Positions 6,912 to 13,691 of a DNA stretch of 14,362 nt are shown piece by piece. Where the stretch lies: assembly GCA_910578745.1 (NCBI GenBank), contig CAJTSN010000035.1, positions 3,741 to 18,102 on the forward strand. The letters run 5' to 3'. Below the pieces are notes generated by a model. It was not told where the DNA came from. It did no database searches and saw nothing but the letters and a program-made list of their open reading frames with translations. The translations under genes and the position numbers were made by a program. The stretch is from an uncultured Bacilli bacterium. Its GTDB lineage: Bacteria > Bacillota_I > Bacilli_A > RF39 > UBA660. Within the stretch, counting starts at the first letter, position 1; each line of letters opens with the position of its first letter.

Positions 6912-7593
6912 TGCTATACGTTCCTTTCGCATAATCTTTTAAAATTCGACCATTATCTAATTGAATCGTTCTTTTGTTCAATTTTCTTACAATATCAATA
7001 TCATGTGTCACCATAATAATTGTCGTTCCTAATTTATTAATTTCTTCTAAAACTTCCATAATTTCATCACTTGTTTTAGGATCTAGATTTCCAGTGGGCT
7101 CATCACAAATTAAAATACGAGGTCCATTTACAATACTCCTAGCAATTGCTACTCTTTGCTGTTCTCCACCAGATAGTTCATGAGGATAGTTTTTGGCTCT
7201 TCCTTTTAATCCAACAAGCTCTAGTACCTTCAACACTTTTGAATGAATTTCTTCTTTCGGAAGCCCCAATACTTCAAGTGTAAAAGCGACATTCTCGTAT
7301 ACATTCAGCCTACTTAAAAGCTTATAATCCTGAAAGACTACTCCTATTTTTCTTCTAAGTTTATATACCTTATTATTTCTTAATTTACTTACATCCAAAC
7401 CACCAATATAAATTTTACCTTCCGTTGGACGCTCTTTTCGGTATAACATATTGACTAATGTTGATTTCCCACACCCTGTCGAACCAATAATAAAAACAAA
7501 CTCTCCCTTATCTATTGATAAATCCAAATTATGAATGGCAACTACGCCTGTTTTAAAGCGTTTTCTTACCCCAATGCATTCTATTAAGGCCAT
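6889..7593 (-). CDS. ftsE: Cell division ATP-binding protein FtsE
   Basis: FtsE is the cytoplasmic ATPase of FtsEX. The 234-residue protein is a single complete ABC domain: Walker A GSTGCGKST (37-45), Q-loop Gln88, ABC signature LSGGEQQR (140-147), Walker B ILICDE (160-165) with the D-loop NLDP (169-172), and switch His197. The segment between the Q-loop and the signature (KLLSRLNVYENVAF) is FtsE-like. The Walker A reads GCGKST where many homologues have GAGKST, a mild change. The start is fixed by AGAGGA eight bases upstream. ftsX overlaps its 3' end. The gene order after prfB and a YitT-family gene matches B. subtilis apart from the missing cccB. It has its own near-consensus promoter (7616-7644). 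Confidence 0.96.
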   Translation of the reverse strand: MALIECIGVRKRFKTGVVAIHNLDLSIDKGEFVFIIGSTGCGKSTLVNMLYRKERPTEGKIYIGGLDVSKLRNNKVYKLRRKIGVVFQDYKLLSRLNVYENVAFTLEVLGLPKEEIHSKVLKVLELVGLKGRAKNYPHELSGGEQQRVAIARSIVNGPRILICDEPTGNLDPKTSDEIMEVLEEINKLGTTIIMVTHDIDIVRKLNKRTIQLDNGRILKDYAKGTYSNESSKNS

Positions 7594-7615
7594 AACGTCA
7601 TCCTCTCTATTCTTT

Positions 7616-7644
7616 ATTATAACAAAATTTTTTCTTATTGTCCA
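7616..7644 (-). promoter_or_regulatory. Promoter of ftsEX, overlapping the end of the YitT-family gene
   Basis: On the minus strand TGGACA (7644-7639, 5 of 6), a 17-bp spacer and TATAAT (7621-7616, perfect) form a strong promoter. The -35 lies within the last codons of the YitT-family gene. ftsEX can therefore be made independently as well as by read-through from prfB; no terminator lies between. Confidence 0.75.
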
Positions 7645-8534
7645 CCGGAAGACTCATAAGAATCGACTACTACAAAGAAAGCTTCCTTATCAATCATATG
7701 AATGGCTTCTTTCACTACAAAATACTCTTTTGTAGGAACAATACACATAATTACTTTTTGCTTATTTCCAGTATATCCTCCTCTTCCCTCTAAAAGAGTC
7801 ACCCCATGTTCTAGATATCGAATCAAAAAGTTTTTCATTTCTGTCTCACACGAAGTCACAATATAAAAACATTTCGATTGACTAATTCCAAGCATGACTT
7901 TATCGGACATTAAACTGATAATATAAAGAACCATAATCGCATACATCACATTTTCAAAAGCAAAGAAATTTCCTTCTCCTAAGAAAAATCCAGAAGCTAA
8001 AACGATTAAGCCATCACTCACTAACATGGATTTTCCTATAGAGATATGGGCATATTTCGATACAATTTGATTGACAATGTCTGTTCCTCCTGTTGTGAAC
8101 CCAGATTTAAAATTCATCCCAGAACCGACTCCAGCAATTACAGCACCAAAAATGACATTCAAAAGCAAATCATCTGCTTCAAAATGAATAAAGGTTCCAA
8201 TATCGGCGGTTAGTTCTACGCAAATAGGAAATAAAATAGAGCCAACTAAAGAACCTTTCGTCTTTTCAAAGCCAAGAGTAAAATAACTAACGAAGAGTAA
8301 TAAAATCGAAAGAACGAAAATAACGGTTGATGGATTTAAATTCAGTGTTTCTTTCGTAATGATAGAAATGCCAGATACCCCTCCATATACAATATTATGA
8401 GGCAAAAAAAACAAATTAAAAGCCGTTGCTAAAAGAAGACAACCAACAAAAAATTGAAAATAACGCGAGAACAGCTTTTTTGATAAAATTGTTTTCAATA
8501 AAGTATCATCAAATTTCACTTTTTTTCTAAACAT
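7635..8534 (-). CDS. YitT family (UPF0750) membrane protein
   Basis: This 299-residue membrane protein of unsettled function has roughly five to six membrane segments. Near the N-terminus is FLPHNIVYGGVSGISII (43-59). A second glycine-rich loop reads FTTGGTDIVNQI (146-157). A cytoplasmic DUF2179-type domain of about 75 residues (about 219-293) includes GRGGYTGNKQKVIMCIVP (250-267). All are typical of the YitT family and the length is normal. By position it corresponds to B. subtilis yvjA, which also follows prfB and precedes ftsEX; no physiological role is claimed. The start overlaps the prfB stop codon by 8 bp. Its AGGAGG site lies inside prfB codons for Arg-Arg, so it is translationally coupled to prfB. 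The ftsEX promoter begins in its last codons. Confidence 0.92.
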   Translation of the reverse strand: MFRKKVKFDDTLLKTILSKKLFSRYFQFFVGCLLLATAFNLFFLPHNIVYGGVSGISIITKETLNLNPSTVIFVLSILLLFVSYFTLGFEKTKGSLVGSILFPICVELTADIGTFIHFEADDLLLNVIFGAVIAGVGSGMNFKSGFTTGGTDIVNQIVSKYAHISIGKSMLVSDGLIVLASGFFLGEGNFFAFENVMYAIMVLYIISLMSDKVMLGISQSKCFYIVTSCETEMKNFLIRYLEHGVTLLEGRGGYTGNKQKVIMCIVPTKEYFVVKEAIHMIDKEAFFVVVDSYESSGGQ

Positions 8535-9634
8535 GTTCCTTCCTCCTTAAATTATCATGAATAAATGCATCTAAATTTCCATCTAATACTCCTTTTACGT
8601 CCCCTGTTTCTGTCCCCGTTCGATTGTCTTTCACCATAGAATAAGGATGCATCACATAACTTCTAATTTGGGAACCAAAATTGATAGCTGCATTTTCCCC
8701 TTGAATCGTAGAAAGCTGCTTACTTCTTTTTTCTTCCTCTAATAAATAAAGTTTACTTTTTAAAAGGTTCATCGCTGTTTCTTTATTTTGAATCTGACTT
8801 CTTTCATTTTGACAAGTCACTACAATTTTAGTTGGCAAATGTGTAATACGAACCGCTGAATCTGTTGTATTTACACCTTGTCCTCCTTTCCCACTGCTTC
8901 GATAAACATCAATACGAAGATCTGTATCTTTAATTTCTACAGATAAAGTTTCATTGTCTAATTTTGGTGTTACTGTAACCGATGCAAAAGAAGTATGTCT
9001 TCTGGCCCCTGAATCAAAAGGCGAAATACGAACCAAACGATGAACTCCCTTTTCACATTTTAAGTAGCCATAAGCATAGTCCCCTGAAATTAAAATCGAA
9101 CTACTTTTAATTCCAGCTTCCTCTCCTTCTTGTGTATCTAGTTCGGTCCACTTAAAACCTTTTTTTTCACACCATCTCATATACATTCGTTTTAACATTA
9201 AGGCCCAATCACAAGCTTCCGTTCCTCCTGCACCTGCGTGCAATTCTAAAATCGCATCGAGTTTATCATAGGATCCATTTAAAAGGAGTCTTGTTTCTAA
9301 ATTATCCAAGGACATTTTTATCTCTTGCAACTCTTCTTCAACAATTTTCTTTACTTCTTCATCATTTTCTTCTTTTAATAGGAAAATCGTTTCTAAGTTC
9401 GCCTTAATTTGATCATAAACCACTTTCGTTTCTTGATAAGAGGATTTTAAGCGATTACACTCCCTTATGACCTCTTCACTTTTTTTCTTATCATTCCAAA
9501 AGTCAGGTTCGTTCATCATAGCTTCTAAACTGTCTATTTCTTTCTTTATTCTTTCTGGGTCAAAGTGACCTCCATAATTTCTCTATTTTTTCCTCTACTT
9601 GTTTATATTGCATCAATAAATCACTTAATTCCAT
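8527..9634 (-). CDS. prfB: Peptide chain release factor 2, programmed +1 frameshift
   Basis: RF2 recognises UGA and UAA stop codons and triggers peptide release on the ribosome. The full 368-residue product needs a +1 frameshift. The zero frame runs from ATG at 9634 (AGGAGG 5 bases upstream) for 24 codons to TGA (9562-9560). The shifted frame begins at GAC (9561) and continues for 344 residues. The junction reads ...W-R-S-L/D-P-E. The GGQ hydrolysis motif falls at residues 250-252, the same numbering as E. coli RF2, preceded by SSGK. The SPF stop-codon recognition motif is at 204-206, in RISPFDSGARRH. The N-terminal coiled-coil region is intact. It heads the prfB-yitT family-ftsE-ftsX block and has its own promoter. 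secA, which usually precedes prfB in Bacilli, is absent here. Confidence 0.97.
9556..9572 (-). promoter_or_regulatory. prfB: prfB programmed +1 frameshift site
   Basis: On the minus strand the zero frame reads TGG AGG TCA CTT TGA, followed by C. This contains the slippery CTT codon (9565-9563), a TGA stop in the A site followed by C (a weak termination context), and a Shine-Dalgarno-like GGAGG three bases upstream of CTT. These are the three elements of the autoregulatory RF2 frameshift: when RF2 is scarce the ribosome slips from CTT to TTT and reads GAC. Confidence 0.95.
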
Positions 9635-9693
9635 ACATTCCTCCTATACATTATTTTTTATACGCTTAAATACATATTCTTTCATTCTACACT

Positions 9694-9722
9694 ATTATAC
9701 CAAATCTCTATATAGAATTCAA
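9694..9722 (-). promoter_or_regulatory. Promoter of the prfB block
   Basis: On the minus strand TTGAAT (9722-9717, 4 of 6), a 17-bp spacer and TATAAT (9699-9694, perfect). The transcript would have a leader of about 53 nt before the prfB start codon. It lies just beyond the terminator of the upstream transporter gene. Confidence 0.7.
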
Positions 9723-9790
9723 AATAAGTTTTACTTGTTTAAAACAACCAATTTTTCTTTATTTTCTTCTAATTTTCGTTCTTGATACAT

Positions 9791-9844
9791 AAAAAATAAA
9801 AAAGACTAATCAAAAATTAATTTCTTAATTATTCGATAGTCTTT
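9791..9844 (-). terminator. Long hairpin terminator of the transporter gene
   Basis: On the minus strand AAAGACTA (9844-9837) pairs with TAGTCTTT (9808-9801). Further pairing inside (TCGAA with TTTGA, TAATT with AATTA) gives a hairpin of about 44 nt, followed by TTTATTTTTT. It begins 6 bp past the stop codon of the transporter and isolates it from the prfB block. Confidence 0.75.
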
Positions 9845-9850
9845 CTTAAA

Positions 9851-11299
9851 CTATATCATAGACATTATTAGTATAGCAATCGTAACAACTACTAATAAAG
9901 CAAGAACTACTTTCCAAATGTATTTTAACCATTCCTTGTATGAAATATCTAAATATTTTAAACCTAACACTAACATAACAGATGTTGGAACGATCAATGA
10001 TACAATACCATAAATTGCTTGGATTGTGATCGAAATAATATTTACATCACTAGCCATTAAACTTGTAATTGGATCATAAACTGAAAATAACAAGTATGGA
10101 TAAGAACTATAGAAAATAGAACCGATCGCACTTAATCCTGCAATGGCAAAATAATTAAATTTAGAAGCTCCACCAATAAATGTATTTACAATTGTTTGGA
10201 AAAATGGAGTTTGTGTACTATTTATAGTGTATAGTAATAAATTTGCAAAGATAACTAAAATAGCAACAGGTACCATTTTCTTTGCCCCACTAATAAATGC
10301 ATCAATTGTATCATTGGCGCTTACTTTATAAACCCATGCAATCACTATAGATGTAAGTAAAACAACCATAACCAATTCATAATTTCCCCAATAACCAAAA
10401 GCTGAAATAGAACCTAGTAATTTTTGGAAAATAGCAAAATCATTGATGGTAACCGTCGTAATTTTTGTATAAACGGTTTCAAAAATATCAATACCAAGTG
10501 CACTCCAGTTAAACATAGATACAAAGACAACTAAAATAGCAACTACAAATAGTATAACTCCTACTGTAGGTTTTTTACTTGCTTTCTTATCCTTATCATA
10601 TAATGGAATCACATTTTCTTTCTTTGGTTCTTCTTCTTTATCTTTTTTAGAACCCTTCTTTATTTTTTCTGTCTTAATATCTTTCTTATTTCCTATTAAA
10701 ACAAAAACCAATAAAATAGCAAGCGTCAAAACAAATAGAATGACAGAATAAAGAATGGTTTGTTTAATTTCAACACCTAGGAAATAATTAACATAATTAT
10801 ACCCATCCATATTGTAACCAACAAAGGAAGACATGCCTCCTACAATAATGGCTCCAAACGTTGCTAAGAAAGATTTGATTTTACTAAAGTTTAATGTTCG
10901 TAAAACCGCAACTGAAAATGGAATGATTAGGAAAAGTGGCAAACTTAAATTTAATCCAGCAGATGCTAATGCATAGAAGATTGTCGTTAAAGCGATAAAT
11001 AAAAGTTCTTTTCCCTTAAATTTTTTAGAAAGGCCTTCAACCATACTTGCAAAAACACCTGTTTTATTTAATACTCCATAGAATCCTCCGATTGCAAGAA
11101 CTACTAAAGCACTAAGAATAAACATTTGATACACAGATGTTGCAATTGGATATAAGAATAAATCTCCAAATCCAAGTGGTGTCGTTGACCCTTTTGTGAA
11201 TGTACCACTTGAAAAAGAGCCTCCTGGTATAATCCAAGTTAGTACAACATAAAGCAAAAATAAAACTCCGATTGCTTTTAATAAATTATGTTTTTTCAT
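9851..11299 (-). CDS. YfcC-type membrane transporter (C4-dicarboxylate/basic amino acid carrier superfamily)
   Basis: This 482-residue transporter has about eleven to twelve membrane segments in two halves separated by a very charged cytoplasmic loop (about 204-243, rich in Lys and Glu). The N-terminus, a helix followed by TWIIPGGSFSSGTF (21-34), is like the 'TWIIPAG' entry of the YfcC / C4-dicarboxylate anaerobic carrier group. The second half carries a polar re-entrant-like stretch TINSTQTPFFQTIVNTF (358-374) and SSYPYLLFSVYDPITSLM (398-415). Length agrees with the family. Substrate cannot be read from sequence: dicarboxylates, citrate-like acids or arginine/ornithine exchange are all known in relatives. 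GGAGG lies 9 bases before the ATG. It is monocistronic, with its own extended -10 promoter and strong terminator. An AbgT-family assignment is less likely. Confidence 0.7.
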   Translation of the reverse strand: MKKHNLLKAIGVLFLLYVVLTWIIPGGSFSSGTFTKGSTTPLGFGDLFLYPIATSVYQMFILSALVVLAIGGFYGVLNKTGVFASMVEGLSKKFKGKELLFIALTTIFYALASAGLNLSLPLFLIIPFSVAVLRTLNFSKIKSFLATFGAIIVGGMSSFVGYNMDGYNYVNYFLGVEIKQTILYSVILFVLTLAILLVFVLIGNKKDIKTEKIKKGSKKDKEEEPKKENVIPLYDKDKKASKKPTVGVILFVVAILVVFVSMFNWSALGIDIFETVYTKITTVTINDFAIFQKLLGSISAFGYWGNYELVMVVLLTSIVIAWVYKVSANDTIDAFISGAKKMVPVAILVIFANLLLYTINSTQTPFFQTIVNTFIGGASKFNYFAIAGLSAIGSIFYSSYPYLLFSVYDPITSLMASDVNIISITIQAIYGIVSLIVPTSVMLVLGLKYLDISYKEWLKYIWKVVLALLVVVTIAILIMSMI

Positions 11300-11319
11300 A
11301 CCTTATAACCTCCAATACA

Positions 11320-11328
11320 AGTATAGCA
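11320..11328 (-). promoter_or_regulatory. Extended -10 promoter of the transporter gene
   Basis: On the minus strand TGC precedes TATACT (11325-11320, 5 of 6), forming an extended -10 (TGnTATACT) about 20 bp before the start codon. No clear -35 is found at 16-18 bp, which fits an extended -10 promoter. A palindrome (11359-11370) lies about 34 bp upstream. Confidence 0.55.
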
Positions 11329-11475
11329 AAGATTTTTTTAAATAGAAAGCCTTTTTTCCCTATAAATAGGCATTTTTTGGCATTTTTCATACTTTTTTCA
11401 CACTTTTTAATTCTAAAATCCATCACATCAAGAAAAATAGCTCATTTTCATTGTAAAAAGACACTACCTATGAAA

Positions 11476-11502
11476 CAAAAAAAGGATACTTTCTTCTATC
11501 CT
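11476..11502 (-). terminator. Intrinsic terminator downstream of the charged Cys-pair protein gene
   Basis: On the minus strand AGGATA pairs with TATCCT across an 8-base loop (GAAGAAAG), followed directly by a run of seven T. It lies 215 bp beyond the stop codon of the gene ending at 11717, and only 2 bp were needed past the last stop of the decayed frame to reach it. This suggests the remnant was once the last gene of that transcript. Confidence 0.65.
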
Positions 11503-11512
11503 CTTTCTAATT

Positions 11513-11671
11513 CTACTCCTTTTTTATTTCAATTTGAGTTTATTCCTTCGCAAGAGACATTTCATTTTGAAACTTTTCAAATATTTTCTTTAGCTTCTAA
11601 CACTCATTTTCTAAACTTGTAAAATCCATACTATCAATTCTTTCTATTATCGAATGCAAATCTTCAAACCA
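11513..11671 (-). pseudogene. Possible decayed coding fragment
   Basis: One minus-strand frame reads 53 codons with coding-like, helix-forming content: WFEDLHSIIERIDSMDFTSL, then ENEC, a TAG (codon 25), KLKKIFEKFQNEMSLAKE, a TAA (codon 44), TQIEIKKE and a final TAG. Both internal stops are one base from Gln, Lys or Glu codons. The stretch resembles the amphipathic helices of small secreted or coiled-coil proteins, but no family is recognised. It lies between the charged Cys-pair gene and that unit's terminator. Chance remains possible in AT-rich DNA. Confidence 0.25.
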
Positions 11672-11716
11672 ATTTATTCCATTATTTTAGCTATGAATCT
11701 AATTTCTAATAATATA

Positions 11717-12523
11717 TCAATGTATAATTTCAGATTTATAAACATAGATTACAGGACGAATTCCACCTACTCCTAACATCCAATGAGCAATAAAATATTC
11801 TTTCTTACAATCTTTCTGTTCCTCATAACATTGTGTACTTCCAATATCATAAAATGATGTACATTTTCCTTCGCTACATTTTGTATTATCCATAGTAAGT
11901 CCTAAAAAGGAAGACAAATCCATATTTCCATAGTAGTGATAACTATCACCTTCACTATCATACTTAAATTTATCATCTATTGCAAATAAATCTTCTAATT
12001 TAAGAAGTCTTATCTTATAACCATCTACCTTTTTCAATTTCACTTTTTTTTCTAAAGTTTCGCCAATACGATCTACGTATTTTTTGGTTTCACTTTTATC
12101 ATAATTTACTTTATCATGACTGTATAATTCATCCTCCAATTTTTCCCAAACTTCCCCTTGTATATCATTATCATATATCTCTTTAGCTAATGCGATTACA
12201 TAATCCTTCTTTTTATCACTTTTTTGTATAACTGTCCACTTTGAGCCATCTTTTAATTCAATGTTGTCTAGTATTCCATATTCTTTATAATTATTTTCTT
12301 CTTTGCCCTCTTCCTTAGATGAGTTATCTTCCTTTTGTTCATCTTTACCTTCTATATTCTCCTCTTCTTGTTTATTGTTTTCTTCTTTATTTTCTTCTTT
12401 TTGTTTATTGTTCTCTTCTTTATTCTCTTTTGACTCTGTTTTATTTAACTTATCATAAGCCAAATAACCACATAAACTTACTATTACTAAAGATAAAAGA
12501 ACGATTACAACATTTTTTTTCAT
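11717..12523 (-). CDS. Membrane-anchored charged protein with Cys pairs, unknown function
   Basis: This 268-residue protein has an N-terminal membrane anchor (about 4-23) and a very charged Lys/Glu/Asn linker (about 28-80) containing two 11-residue copies of KEENNKQ(K/E)EEN (35-56). The outside domain (about 81-268) opens with LKDGSKWTVIQKSD (90-103) and closes with GIRPVIYVYKSEI (254-266). The 'DGSxWxVIxxSD ... RPVIxVxKS' framing resembles uncharacterised surface proteins of gut Firmicutes (DUF6273-like); this is a family impression, not a database match. Four Cys form CX4C (216-221) and CX6C (232-239) pairs near the end, candidates for disulfides or metal binding. Cys18 sits in the membrane helix without a good lipobox (Leu at -1). 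GGTGGAG precedes the ATG. It is divergent from mnmL and read from tandem promoters. Confidence 0.8.
   Translation of the reverse strand: MKKNVVIVLLSLVIVSLCGYLAYDKLNKTESKENKEENNKQKEENKEENNKQEEENIEGKDEQKEDNSSKEEGKEENNYKEYGILDNIELKDGSKWTVIQKSDKKKDYVIALAKEIYDNDIQGEVWEKLEDELYSHDKVNYDKSETKKYVDRIGETLEKKVKLKKVDGYKIRLLKLEDLFAIDDKFKYDSEGDSYHYYGNMDLSSFLGLTMDNTKCSEGKCTSFYDIGSTQCYEEQKDCKKEYFIAHWMLGVGGIRPVIYVYKSEIIH
12356..12421 (-). repeat. Two 33-bp in-frame tandem repeats in the charged linker
   Basis: Two adjacent 33-bp units (12421-12389 and 12388-12356) match at 29 of 33 positions and encode KEENNKQKEEN and KEENNKQEEEN. The unit keeps the reading frame, so copy-number change would alter linker length without breaking the protein. 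Confidence 0.75.
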
Positions 12524-12543
12524 AAAATCTCCACCTTTCTATA

Positions 12544-12572
12544 ATTATAACAAAATGTCTTTGATATGTCTA
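12544..12572 (-). promoter_or_regulatory. Downstream promoter (P2) of the charged Cys-pair protein gene
   Basis: On the minus strand TAGACA (12572-12567, 5 of 6), a 17-bp spacer and TATAAT (12549-12544, perfect), with TG at the extended -10 position. It would give a leader of about 15 nt. Its -35 lies inside the 16-bp palindrome at 12562-12577. Confidence 0.65.
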
Positions 12573-12577
12573 TATCA
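12562..12577. promoter_or_regulatory. 16-bp palindrome between the tandem promoters (candidate operator)
   Basis: TGATATGTCTATATCA is a perfect 6-bp-armed inverted repeat with a 4-bp centre. It overlaps the -10 of the upstream promoter and the -35 of the downstream promoter, so a bound repressor would cover both. No regulator gene is next to it. Confidence 0.45.
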
Positions 12578-12602
12578 TACCCCTCCCCCATCGTTTTGTC
12601 AA
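12574..12602 (-). promoter_or_regulatory. Upstream promoter (P1) with G-tract spacer
   Basis: On the minus strand TTGACA (12602-12597, perfect), a 17-bp spacer and TATGAT (12579-12574, 5 of 6). The spacer contains GGGGGAGGGG (12589-12580), the densest G-run in the window. G-tracts between -35 and -10 are common in operators of the CsoR/RcnR family of metal or thiol sensors, but the flanks here are not a clean inverted repeat, so that reading is only suggestive. Confidence 0.7.
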
Positions 12603-12674
12603 CACTTACTTTTATAGATACTGAATAAACCCTTTTTATAAGTATTTCTTTTTTATCCATTTTAATACTTTTAA

Positions 12675-12683
12675 TGTTATAAT
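12675..12683 (+). promoter_or_regulatory. Extended -10 promoter of mnmL
   Basis: TGT then TATAAT (12678-12683) forms a perfect extended -10 about 16 bp before the mnmL start codon. No good -35 is seen at the standard distance. The leader would be only about 10 nt, with GGTGA as the binding site. Confidence 0.55.
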
Positions 12684-12699
12684 AAATCATGGTGATTGG

Positions 12700-13644
12700 A
12701 TGAAAGAATTTGAATTTGGAGAAAATAATAAAAGATATCATACTTTAGATTATTTTTATAAACATAAATATGGTACAAAAGTCTTTAAAGTAAGTTTGAA
12801 TGCTGGATTTACTTGTCCGAATATCGATGGAACAAAGGGTCATGGTGGATGTATTTATTGTTCAAAGCTAGGAAGTGGAGAATTTGCTGGAAACGAACAA
12901 AAGGATTTAGTAACACAATTTTATGAAGTAAAAGAAATGATGCATAAAAAATGGCCAAGTGCGAAGTATATTGGTTATTTTCAAGCACATACCAATACAT
13001 ACGCCCCTCTTTCTATTTTAAAAGAAAAATATGAATGTATTTTAAATCTTCCTAACGTGGTTGGCTTAAATATTGCAACTCGTCCCGACTCTATTTGTGA
13101 GGAATGTTTAGATTATTTAGAAGAATTAAATAAAAAAACAAATATAACAATTGAACTAGGACTACAATCTATTCATGAAAAAACGGCTAGAGCCATTAAT
13201 CGCTGTCATACACTTACTTGTTTTGAAGAAATGGTTTATAAATTGCATAATAGAAACATTCCTATTGTCGTACATATAATGAATGGTCTTCCAGGAGAAA
13301 CAAAAGAGATGATGCTAGAAACGGTTTCTTATTTAAACACCCTCCCTATTTGGGGAATTAAAATTCATATGTTACATATTATAAAAGGAACCGCTTTAGC
13401 TACACTATATGAAAAACATCCCTTTCCACTTCTTACAAGGGAAGAATATGTAGATATTGTATGTGATCAAATCGAATTATTAGACAAACATATTGTAATT
13501 AATCGTATTACGGGTGATCCTAAAAAAGAAGATTTAATTGCTCCTACGTGGCTTCTTAAAAAATTCTGTGTTTTAAATGAAATTGATAAAGAATTAAAAC
13601 GAAGAAATTCTTATCAAGGAAAAAAAGTAAACTACAAAAAATGA
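12700..13644 (+). CDS. mnmL: Radical SAM protein MnmL (YtqA/TIGR01212 family), tRNA wobble-uridine modification
   Basis: This 314-residue cytoplasmic enzyme belongs to the YtqA subgroup of the radical SAM superfamily. The 4Fe-4S cluster motif is GFTCPNIDGTKGHGGCIYC, with Cys39, Cys51 and Cys54 (CX11CX2C), the spacing typical of this family. Further conserved stretches are YFQAHTNTYAPL (about 93-104), GLNIATRPDSI (about 122-132), ELGLQSIHEKTARAINR (about 152-168) and IMNGLPGETKEMM. In B. subtilis and streptococci YtqA was shown to act with the methylase MnmM (YtqB) in making mnm5s2U at tRNA position 34 and was renamed MnmL; its precise chemistry was not fully resolved there. Length is normal. 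GGTGA lies just upstream of the ATG. Unlike B. subtilis, no mnmM follows: the gene ends in a terminator facing an unrelated gene. Confidence 0.9.
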   Translation: MKEFEFGENNKRYHTLDYFYKHKYGTKVFKVSLNAGFTCPNIDGTKGHGGCIYCSKLGSGEFAGNEQKDLVTQFYEVKEMMHKKWPSAKYIGYFQAHTNTYAPLSILKEKYECILNLPNVVGLNIATRPDSICEECLDYLEELNKKTNITIELGLQSIHEKTARAINRCHTLTCFEEMVYKLHNRNIPIVVHIMNGLPGETKEMMLETVSYLNTLPIWGIKIHMLHIIKGTALATLYEKHPFPLLTREEYVDIVCDQIELLDKHIVINRITGDPKKEDLIAPTWLLKKFCVLNEIDKELKRRNSYQGKKVNYKK

Positions 13645-13670
13645 CTTACCCTAAAAGTTTGTCATTTTTT
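13636..13670. terminator. Bidirectional terminator between mnmL and the tail-like gene
   Basis: AAAAAATGAC (13636-13645) pairs perfectly with GTCATTTTTT (13661-13670) across a 15-base loop. The left arm contains the mnmL TGA stop. A-runs and T-runs on both sides allow termination in either direction, serving the convergent gene that ends at 13692. Confidence 0.8.
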
Positions 13671-13691
13671 CTCAATATTTTTTATCTTAAA

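Larger units (their letters stand above)
11329..11716. other. Intergenic stretch with palindrome, terminator and possible gene remnant
   Basis: No intact gene is supported. From left to right it holds T-rich repeats (GCCTTTTTTCC at 11349-11359 and CATTTTTTGG at 11371-11380) around the palindrome CCTATAAATAGG (11359-11370), a minus-strand terminator (11476-11502), and a minus-strand coding-like stretch broken by stops (11513-11671). A plus-strand frame at 11272-11622 is T/F-rich, lacks a binding site and runs through the terminator, so it is not called. Confidence 0.5.

Noticed and set aside
9791..9844. Long structured hairpin considered as a riboswitch or T-box of prfB
   Set aside because: It lies upstream of the prfB promoter and directly after the transporter stop codon with a T-run, so it is a terminator.
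11272..11622. 116-codon plus-strand frame
   Set aside because: It is low-complexity (Phe/Leu/Ser), has no binding site, overlaps the transporter start antisense and runs through a terminator hairpin.
12319..12525. Plus-strand frame rich in Leu/Tyr/Ser
   Set aside because: It is the antisense shadow of the Lys/Glu/Asn-rich linker of the charged protein.
12520..12741. Minus-strand 73-codon frame across the divergent promoters
   Set aside because: It covers two strong minus-strand promoters and the mnmL start, has no binding site and no protein-like composition.
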